From Betaproteobacteria bacterium (GTDB taxonomy: Bacteria > Pseudomonadota > Gammaproteobacteria > Burkholderiales > SG8-39): a stretch of DNA of 12,255 nucleotides. Below are positions 6,753 through 12,255 of this stretch, piece after piece; the first letter of the stretch is position 1; every line of letters starts with the position of its first letter. The position numbers and the translations under genes are program-made. Location: contig CANIIN010000029.1 of NCBI GenBank assembly GCA_947467405.1, positions 1 to 12,255 on the forward strand. The letters run 5' to 3'. The notes beneath the pieces are model-generated. The model was given only the letters and a program-made list of their open reading frames with translations. It had not been told where the DNA came from and ran no database searches.

Positions 6753-7529
6753 ATGGATACACAGACCCATGGCACGACGACACTGGGCAGCACGCGCCTC
6801 CATCCCATCGTGATGGCGGCCTCTGTTGCCGTGATCTTGCTCAGCGCGACCGGTATCGGCGCCATCCTGGGATGGATACCGACCGGCGTAACGAAACAGG
6901 TCGAACCCACGGTGGCCGTCGCACCGGCAAGTGTGACACCGGCCGCGGTTGCCAGCGCCGCAACGCCAAGCGCTCCGGCCGCGACGCCGCTGCCGGCCAG
7001 GGCTCCGATCAAGCCACCGCACAAGCCGGCGGTGCAGCATGCCGACGCCGGGCACACCGCAGTCAAGGCGGACGAAAAATCAGCCATGCCGCCGGCCCTG
7101 CCCGCGCCGCCCATTGCAGGTCCCATGGCGTCCAATTCGCCGATGCCGATGCCGCCACCCCCTGCGGCGCCGGTCGCCCAACCCAGGCTCATCTGCAGCG
7201 ACTGCGGCGTCATTGAACTGGTTCGCGAAACGGAAAAGGCCGGTGAAGGCAGCGGCGTAGGCGCCATGGCCGGTACGGTCGTTGGCGGCGTGCTCGGCAA
7301 CCAGGTCGGGCGCGGCAACGGCCGTGACGCCATGACGATCATTGGCGCCATCGGCGGAGCGATCGCGGGTCACCAGATCGAGAAGAGCACGAAGAAGACC
7401 AAAGCGTATGAAATCGTGGTGCGCTTCGACGACGGCACGACGCGCACGCTGTCGCAATCCGCGCCGCCGTCATGGCGCGCCGGCGATCACGTCAAGGTTC
7501 TGAACGGTGTGATCGTGCCCGATGCCTGA
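6753..7529 (+). CDS. membrane-anchored glycine-zipper (17 kDa antigen-like) protein
   Basis: The product is 258 residues. The ATG follows AGGGAGA closely and opens the frame just before a membrane segment. Residues 18-42 are a single hydrophobic anchor without a lipobox, so this is not a classic SlyB-type lipoprotein. A long Ala/Pro-rich linker (about 50-145) could span the periplasm. Then comes CSDC (C148, C151) and a glycine-zipper region at about 164-207 (GVGAMAGTVVGGVLGNQVG and IIGAIGGAIAGHQIE), as in the Rickettsia 17 kDa antigen/SlyB family. The final 40 or so residues (YEIVVRFDDGTTRTL to DHVKVLNGVIV) resemble the small C-terminal beta domain often following the zipper. These proteins sit in the envelope and are often linked to envelope stress; the exact role is unknown. 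It is a single gene with its own terminator. Confidence 0.85.
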   Translation: MDTQTHGTTTLGSTRLHPIVMAASVAVILLSATGIGAILGWIPTGVTKQVEPTVAVAPASVTPAAVASAATPSAPAATPLPARAPIKPPHKPAVQHADAGHTAVKADEKSAMPPALPAPPIAGPMASNSPMPMPPPPAAPVAQPRLICSDCGVIELVRETEKAGEGSGVGAMAGTVVGGVLGNQVGRGNGRDAMTIIGAIGGAIAGHQIEKSTKKTKAYEIVVRFDDGTTRTLSQSAPPSWRAGDHVKVLNGVIVPDA

Positions 7530-7566
7530 TTGATACGGCCTGTCCCGGCCATCGCTTGGAATACCG

Positions 7567-7600
7567 GCAAAACGGCGCGCCTTCGGGCACGCCGTTTTGC
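7567..7600 (+). terminator. intrinsic terminator with TTCG tetraloop
   Basis: GCAAAACGGCGCGCC pairs with GGCACGCCGTTTTGC with one mismatch around TTCG. The inner GC-rich stem followed by TTTTGCATT gives the terminator shape. Because of its A/T arms it may work in both directions. It separates the glycine-zipper gene from the transporters. Confidence 0.85.
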
Positions 7601-7632
7601 ATTGCTGCGCCAGCCATGCCAGCGCAGTCGCC

Positions 7633-7638
7633 TATAAT
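7633..7638 (+). promoter_or_regulatory. -10 element (TATAAT) of the first transporter
   Basis: A perfect TATAAT lies 43 bases before the ATG at 7676, giving a short leader of about 30 bases. No clear -35 is seen. The leader contains GTGCCGCCC, which is shared with the second transporter. Confidence 0.55.
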
Positions 7639-7675
7639 CAAACCCCCGCGGACCTGTGCCGCCCTGGCCAGCCAG

Positions 7676-8557
7676 ATGCCCCCTACTCCTCCCGCATCGC
7701 GCAGCATCATGCGCGGCATCCTGTTCATGGTCGCCGCGACTTTCCTGTTCGCGATCATGGATGTGGTCTCCAAACTGCTGGCGCAAAGCTATCCGCCGGT
7801 CGAGGTCGTCGCGGCGCGCTACATCGTGCAGGCCGTGCTGATGCTCGTCATCCTTGCCCCCACGCAGGGAATGAGCATGGTACGCAGCCATCGGCCAGGC
7901 CTGCAGATCGTCCGCGGAGCGTTGCTGTGCATTTCCTCGCTCATGTTCGTCGCCGCCCTGGCCGTCATGCCCATCGCCGAGGCCGCCGCCATCGGCTCCT
8001 CCGCGCCGCTCATGGTCGTGCTGCTGTCGATCCCCTTGCTGCGTGAGCGCGTCGGAACGCCAAGTCGCGTGGCCGTCGGCGTGGGTTTTCTGGGAGCACT
8101 GATCATCATCCGTCCCGGCGCCGAGATCTTCACCTGGGCGGCGCTGCTTCCGCTGTTCTCTGCCATATGCGGCGCCACCTATCAGGTCTTGACCCGGAAG
8201 GTATCCGGCATCGACGGCACCATCACGTCGCTGTTCTATCCCGCCATGGTGGGGACGGTGCTGCTCGGTTGTGTGGTTCCTTTCGTCTGGGTGACGCCAC
8301 AATCCACACTCGACGCACTGTTCATGCTGTGCATTGGCGCAGCGGCAACCGGCGGCCACTTCCTGATGATCAAGTCGCTTACCCATGCGCCGGCCAGCAT
8401 CGCCAGTTCGATCACGTATACGCAACTCATCTTCTCGATGATCAGCGGTTACCTGATATTCGGCCAGTTTCCCGACGGCTGGTCGCTGGTCGGCATGGCT
8501 GTCGTCGTGTTCGCCGGGCTGTTCATTGCCAGCCGGCACCGCGGCATCCGCAATTGA
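7676..8557 (+). CDS. EamA/DMT family transporter, first of a tandem pair
   Basis: The product is 293 residues with ten hydrophobic segments in two EamA halves, the usual form of drug/metabolite transporters in the inner membrane. I chose the ATG at 7676 because it lies just after the TATAAT leader and gives exactly the length of the neighbouring paralogue; an ATG at 7709 is the alternative. The open frame extends upstream to 7472 but crosses the terminator and promoter. No strong ribosome site is visible. Shared signature segments include YPPVEVVAARY, the HRPGLQIVRGA loop, RPGAEIFTWAALLPL, ATYQVLTRK, GHFLMIK and APAS. The substrate is unknown. Some relatives are amino-acid, riboflavin (RibN) or metabolite exporters or importers, which cannot be told apart here. 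Confidence 0.88.
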   Translation: MPPTPPASRSIMRGILFMVAATFLFAIMDVVSKLLAQSYPPVEVVAARYIVQAVLMLVILAPTQGMSMVRSHRPGLQIVRGALLCISSLMFVAALAVMPIAEAAAIGSSAPLMVVLLSIPLLRERVGTPSRVAVGVGFLGALIIIRPGAEIFTWAALLPLFSAICGATYQVLTRKVSGIDGTITSLFYPAMVGTVLLGCVVPFVWVTPQSTLDALFMLCIGAAATGGHFLMIKSLTHAPASIASSITYTQLIFSMISGYLIFGQFPDGWSLVGMAVVVFAGLFIASRHRGIRN

Positions 8558-8587
8558 TGCAGCAACAGACCGGCCCGGGTGCTCCGA

Positions 8588-8593
8588 TATAAT
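8588..8593 (+). promoter_or_regulatory. -10 element (TATAAT) of the second transporter
   Basis: TATAAT lies 48 bases before the ATG at 8636 and 31 bases after the first transporter's stop. GTGCCGCCC follows 22 bases downstream, against 23 bases in the first copy. Confidence 0.55.
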
Positions 8594-8635
8594 CCATCCT
8601 TCCCGATTCGTGCCGCCCAGGCTGCAGCCCCTCGA

Positions 8636-9517
8636 ATGAATTCCGGCACATCACCACCGCACAATCTGCGCCGCGGCATCCTGCTGATGCTGGCGTCGAT
8701 CGGTTTTTTCTGCTGCATGGATCTGACCTCGAAGCTGCTGACGGCGCGCTACCCGGTCGTCGAGATCGTCGCCATCCGCAATGCCGTGCAGGTTGTTCTG
8801 ATGCTGGCGATCTTCGGTCCGAAATGGGGTCTGGACCTGGTGCGAAGCCGCCGCCCGGGACTGCAGTTCGTACGCGGCGCAGCGATCTCTGTTGCCTCCC
8901 TGGCCTTCGTGACGGCACTGTCGTTGATGCCGATCGCGGAAGTGTCGGCCATCTCGTTCACGTCGCCGCTGCTCATTGCACTGATCTCGGCCATCTGGCT
9001 GGGCGAGCGATCCAGCCATGCCGCCCGCATGGCGGTGGTCACGGGATTCATCGGGGTGCTGATCATCATGCGGCCTGGCGCAGGCATTTTCACCTGGGTC
9101 GCGCTGCTGCCGCTTCTTGCCGCGGTGTTCACCGCGACTTATCAAGTGCTGACACGCAAGCTGTCGGTCATCGATCACAGCCTGGCCCTGCTGTTCTACC
9201 CCTCCCTGCTTGCCGCCATCGTCTTCGGATGCCTGACGCCCCTGGTGTGGGTCACGCCGCAATGGAAGGACATTCCGCTCCTGCTGGCCATCGGAATGCT
9301 TGGCACGATCGGGCACTTCCTGATGATTCGCGCCTACCGCCAGGCGCCGGCCAGCCAATTGGCGCCGTTCACCTACGTCCAGCTGGTCATCATGATCTTT
9401 CTGGGGTACCTCGTCTTCGATCAGTTTCCGGACCACTGGTCGCTGCTGGGCATGCTGATCATCGTGGCGAGCGGCCTGTACATCATTACCCGGCAGGGCG
9501 GGCTGCGCCGGCCGTGA
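8636..9517 (+). CDS. EamA/DMT family transporter, second of a tandem pair
   Basis: The product is 293 residues with ten hydrophobic segments, colinear with the preceding transporter over its whole length and roughly half identical by eye. Conserved stretches include RRPGLQFVRGA, LMPIAE, RPGAGIFTW, ATYQVLTRKLS, VWVTPQ, GHFLMIR and DQFPDHWSL. The ATG at 8636 follows the TATAAT leader; a frame start at 8579 would precede the promoter and is rejected. Compared with its sister it has extra cysteines (FFCCMD) in the first membrane segment. It may be co-transcribed with the first gene as well as from its own promoter. The two may form a dimer or have split substrates. The specificity of neither is known. 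Confidence 0.88.
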   Translation: MNSGTSPPHNLRRGILLMLASIGFFCCMDLTSKLLTARYPVVEIVAIRNAVQVVLMLAIFGPKWGLDLVRSRRPGLQFVRGAAISVASLAFVTALSLMPIAEVSAISFTSPLLIALISAIWLGERSSHAARMAVVTGFIGVLIIMRPGAGIFTWVALLPLLAAVFTATYQVLTRKLSVIDHSLALLFYPSLLAAIVFGCLTPLVWVTPQWKDIPLLLAIGMLGTIGHFLMIRAYRQAPASQLAPFTYVQLVIMIFLGYLVFDQFPDHWSLLGMLIIVASGLYIITRQGGLRRP

Positions 9518-9522
9518 AATGA

Positions 9523-9555
9523 CAACGGCCGGACACCTGAGGCGCCCGGCCGTTG
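9523..9555. terminator. hairpin between convergent transporter and thiolase genes
   Basis: CAACGGCCGG pairs perfectly with CCGGCCGTTG around a 13-base loop, five bases after the transporter stop and 22 bases past the thiolase stop. T-content after the stem is modest on the minus strand (TCATTTCA) and low on the plus strand. Confidence 0.55.
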
Positions 9556-9577
9556 AACTTCTGGTGGTACCGCGTCC

Positions 9578-10762
9578 TTACAGGCGCTCGAATATCGCCG
9601 CGATGCCCTGCCCACCACCGATGCACATGGTCACCAGTGCATAACGCTTCTGGGTGCGCTGCAGTTCGTAGATCGCCTTGACGGTCAGCACGTTGCCGCT
9701 GGCACCGATGGGATGCCCCAGCGCCACCGCCCCGCCATTCGGATTGACCTTGGCCAGATCGAGGTCCAGGTCGCGTGACACGGCCATGGCCTGCACGGCA
9801 AATGCTTCGTTGGATTCGATCAGGTCCATGTCCGACGCCTTGAGCCCGGACTTGGCAAAGACATTGCGGACTGCCGGAATCGGCCCCAGCCCCATGTATT
9901 GCGGATCGACACCGGCGTGCGCGTAGGCCACCAGTCGCGCCAGCGGCTTGATATTGGCCTTCTGCGCAGCGGCCGCCTCCATCATGACGACGGCCGAGCC
10001 GGCGTCGTTCAACCCCGAGGCGTTGCCCGCCGTGACGGTGCCGTCCTTCTTGAACGCCGCACGCAGCTTCTGCAGATCCTCGATCTTCACGTCCTTGCGC
10101 ACGTGCTCGTCGGTGACGAACTGCACGGTGCCCTTCTTGCTCTTCAGTTCCACGGGCACGATCTGGCTGGTGAAGACGCCCTGGTCGATCGCCGCCGCAG
10201 CGCGACGGTGGCTTTCCAGCGCATAGGCGTCCTGCTCGTCGCGCGTGATGCCGTATTTCGCGGCGATGTTCTCGGCCGTGATGCCCATGTGGCCATGACC
10301 GAACGGGTCATGCAGCGCCGCGGTCATGGCGTCGATGACCGTCGCATCGCCCATGCGCTGCCCCCAGCGATTGGACGGCAGGAAATAGGCCGCACGGCTC
10401 ATGCTTTCGGCACCGGCGCCGATCACGACATCCGTATCGCCCAGAAGAATATGCTGCGCAGCCGACACGATGGACTGCAGTCCCGAACCGCATAGACGGT
10501 TGACCGTGAGACAAGGGGTGCCGAACGGCAGCCCGGCATCCACGGCCGCGACCCGCGAGATGTACATGTCGCGCGCCTCGCCATGAATCACGCTGCCCAA
10601 CACGACGTGTCCCACCGAAGCCGGATCGACGCCGGCGCGCTTGACCGCTTCGCGGATAGCCGTGGCACCCAGCGCGGTCGGCGGAATGTCCTTGAGGGAG
10701 CCGCCGTAGTCACCAATCGCGGTCCGTGCCGCACCAACCACCACCACTTCACGTTGAGCCAT
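9578..10762 (-). CDS. thiolase (acetyl-CoA C-acyltransferase), BktB-like
   Basis: Thiolases condense two acyl-CoA molecules or cleave 3-ketoacyl-CoA. The product is 394 residues, the normal length, and the ATG follows AGGAG by eight bases. The nucleophile C91 lies in VNRLCGSG, with NEAF at 318-321, catalytic H350 in GHPIGASG and C380 in CIGGGQG; all match the Zoogloea thiolase residues two positions later. The segments EARDMYISRVAAV, TDEHVRKD and AHAGVDPQYMGLGP recall BktB of Cupriavidus as I remember it, an enzyme accepting C4-C5 and longer 3-ketoacyl-CoA, so a role in polyhydroxyalkanoate supply or fatty acid breakdown is possible. No reductase or synthase gene is adjacent to confirm this. 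It lies 66 bases downstream of rimO on the same strand and may share its transcript. Confidence 0.93.
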   Translation of the reverse strand: MAQREVVVVGAARTAIGDYGGSLKDIPPTALGATAIREAVKRAGVDPASVGHVVLGSVIHGEARDMYISRVAAVDAGLPFGTPCLTVNRLCGSGLQSIVSAAQHILLGDTDVVIGAGAESMSRAAYFLPSNRWGQRMGDATVIDAMTAALHDPFGHGHMGITAENIAAKYGITRDEQDAYALESHRRAAAAIDQGVFTSQIVPVELKSKKGTVQFVTDEHVRKDVKIEDLQKLRAAFKKDGTVTAGNASGLNDAGSAVVMMEAAAAQKANIKPLARLVAYAHAGVDPQYMGLGPIPAVRNVFAKSGLKASDMDLIESNEAFAVQAMAVSRDLDLDLAKVNPNGGAVALGHPIGASGNVLTVKAIYELQRTQKRYALVTMCIGGGQGIAAIFERL

Positions 10763-10828
10763 GTTCAGGTCTCCTTGCTGAGTTGTTCGGATGTCATGGA
10801 TTGAAGCCGCCAGGGCTTCGTGGATGAA

Positions 10829-12211
10829 TCAGGATGGGACACTCGTGGCCTTCTTGCGCCGCACCGGCGCTTTTCGAGCCGTCGGAATCTTTCGCGCCGT
10901 CAGGTCGTGCGCATCGGCGCCGGTGATTTCGACGTCCATGAAATCACCAATCGCCACCCGGCCCGGCTTGTCGACATAAACCAGGCCATCGATCTCCGGC
11001 GCGTCGGCGCTGGATCGCGCCACGGCCACGCCATCATCGCCGATGTCGTCGACCAGCACGCGCATCGTCTGTCCAACCTTGCGCTGCAGGCGGCGCTCGC
11101 TGATCTCTTCCTGAAGCTCCATGAGCCGCGCCTGGCGCTCTTCGCGCACTTCGTCTGGCAGCGCGCCGGGCAGCGCATTGGCGGCGGCGCCTTCGACCGG
11201 CGAATAGGCAAAGCAGCCGACACGGTCGAGTTCCGCCTCGGACAGGAAGTCCAGCAGTTCCTGGAACTCGGCCTCGGTCTCGCCCGGGAAGCCCGCGATG
11301 AACGTGCTGCGTATGGTCAGGTCCGGGCAGATGGCGCGCCAGGCACGAATGCGATCAAGGTTGATCTCGCCTTCGGCGGGCCGTTTCATGAGCTTGAGAA
11401 TCCTGCGGCTGGCGTGCTGAAACGGCACATCGAGGTAGGGGAGGATCTTGCCTTCCGCCATCAACGGAATGACCTCATCAACGCTTGGATAGGGATAGAC
11501 GTAGTGCAGGCGCACCCACACGCCCAGCTCGCCCAGCGCACGAGCGAGTTCGGTCATGCGCGTCTTGAGCGGACGACCGCCCCAGAAGCCGGTGCGATAA
11601 CGCACATCCACGCCGTAGGCGCTGGTGTCCTGCGAAATCACCAGCAATTCCTTGACGCCGGCATTGACGAGGTTTTCCGCCTCCTGCATGACATCGCCGA
11701 TCGGACGCGACACCAGGTCGCCGCGCATGGACGGAATGATGCAGAAGGTGCAGCGATGATTGCAGCCCTCGGAAATCTTCAGGTAGGCGTAATGGCGCGG
11801 CGTGAGCTTGATGCCCTGTGGAGGCACCAGGCTGGTAAACGGATTGGATGTCTCGTCCTGCGGCGCCGGCAGGTGCTCATGCACCGCCGCCATGACTTCG
11901 TTCATGGCATGCGGCCCGGTCACGGCCAGCACCTTGGGGTGCGTCGCGCGAACAATGTCGCCCTTGGCCCCCAGGCAACCCGTCACGATGACGCGCCCGT
12001 TTTCGCTGAGCGCCTCGCCGATGGCATCCAGCGATTCGGCGACGGCCGAGTCGATGAAGCCGCAGGTATTGACGATGACGATGTCGGCGTCGGCATAACT
12101 CGGGGACACTGCGTAGCCCTCGGTACGCAGCTGGGTCAGAATGAGCTCTGAATCGACCAGCGCCTTGGGACAGCCGAGCGAAACAAACCCGACCTTGGGA
12201 ACTTCAGCCAT
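10829..12211 (-). CDS. rimO: ribosomal protein S12 methylthiotransferase
   Basis: RimO is a radical-SAM enzyme that adds a methylthio group to an aspartate of ribosomal protein S12. The product is 460 residues. The N-terminal MTTase domain carries the cluster cysteines C14 (SLGCPKALVDSE), C50 (NTCGFI) and C79 (TGCLG). The radical-SAM CxxxCxxC motif is C150, C154 and C157 in CNHRCTFC. A C-terminal TRAM domain lies at about 380-445. LGCPKALVDSE distinguishes RimO from the tRNA enzyme MiaB. A basic tail (RKAPVRRKKA) follows the TRAM domain. The ribosome site upstream of the ATG at 12211 is weak. The thiolase gene follows on the same strand. Confidence 0.96.
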   Translation of the reverse strand: MAEVPKVGFVSLGCPKALVDSELILTQLRTEGYAVSPSYADADIVIVNTCGFIDSAVAESLDAIGEALSENGRVIVTGCLGAKGDIVRATHPKVLAVTGPHAMNEVMAAVHEHLPAPQDETSNPFTSLVPPQGIKLTPRHYAYLKISEGCNHRCTFCIIPSMRGDLVSRPIGDVMQEAENLVNAGVKELLVISQDTSAYGVDVRYRTGFWGGRPLKTRMTELARALGELGVWVRLHYVYPYPSVDEVIPLMAEGKILPYLDVPFQHASRRILKLMKRPAEGEINLDRIRAWRAICPDLTIRSTFIAGFPGETEAEFQELLDFLSEAELDRVGCFAYSPVEGAAANALPGALPDEVREERQARLMELQEEISERRLQRKVGQTMRVLVDDIGDDGVAVARSSADAPEIDGLVYVDKPGRVAIGDFMDVEITGADAHDLTARKIPTARKAPVRRKKATSVPS

Positions 12212-12234
12212 TGATATGAATCCGTTGCGATGGG

Positions 12235-12255
12235 CTGCGCCTCGGTGAGGCGCAG
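12235..12255. other. hairpin at the window edge, upstream of rimO
   Basis: CTGCGCCTC pairs perfectly with GAGGCGCAG around a three-base GGT loop, 23 bases before the rimO start codon. No T-run follows on the minus strand, and the plus side is cut off by the window end. It could be a terminator of a neighbouring gene or a 5' leader structure. Confidence 0.4.

Noticed and set aside
10803..10819. GAAGCC-GGCTTC hairpin between rimO and the thiolase as a terminator
   Set aside because: The stem is only six pairs and no T-run follows, so co-transcription of rimO and the thiolase gene remains likely.
10820..12151. 443-codon open frame antisense to rimO
   Set aside because: Its composition is typical of an antisense shadow, and rimO on the other strand is certain.

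Overview
The window is a GC-rich stretch of ordinary bacterial chromosome with tightly packed genes. The order prfB-lysS, a rimO-thiolase pair, and a thiolase that resembles the BktB type of Cupriavidus together suggest a betaproteobacterium, most likely Burkholderiales. That placement is an inference from gene content and sequence style; no rRNA or other taxonomic marker is present. I see no phage, transposon, CRISPR array, tRNA or rRNA.

Layout, left to right. (1) 156-992 (-): an exported protein with a class I SAM-methyltransferase fold. (2) 1249-1863 (+): a single-pass membrane protein with a predicted coiled coil and an Ala/Pro-rich tail, ended by a strong bidirectional terminator. (3) 1947-3635 (-): dsbB, then a flavin reductase fused to an IclR-type ligand-binding domain. 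(4) 3866-6553 (+): prfB, read through a programmed +1 frameshift, then lysS, a translation operon divergent from dsbB. (5) 6753-7529 (+): an envelope protein with a glycine-zipper domain. (6) 7676-9517 (+): two tandem EamA/DMT transporters, both 293 residues, each behind its own similar promoter and leader. (7) 9578-12211 (-): rimO, then a thiolase.

The housekeeping functions are translation termination (RF2), tRNA charging (LysRS), ribosomal protein S12 modification (RimO) and disulfide formation (DsbB). The accessory interest lies in four places: the reductase-IclR fusion, the duplicated transporter unit, the exported methyltransferase, and short direct repeats in three intergenic regions. 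Several promoters here show a clear TATAAT-like -10 but no good -35.

I do not find a convincing new multi-gene system. The best candidates for undescribed biology are single-protein architectures and small regulatory repeats. All intergenic gaps are under 300 bp, and the notable ones are described as features.
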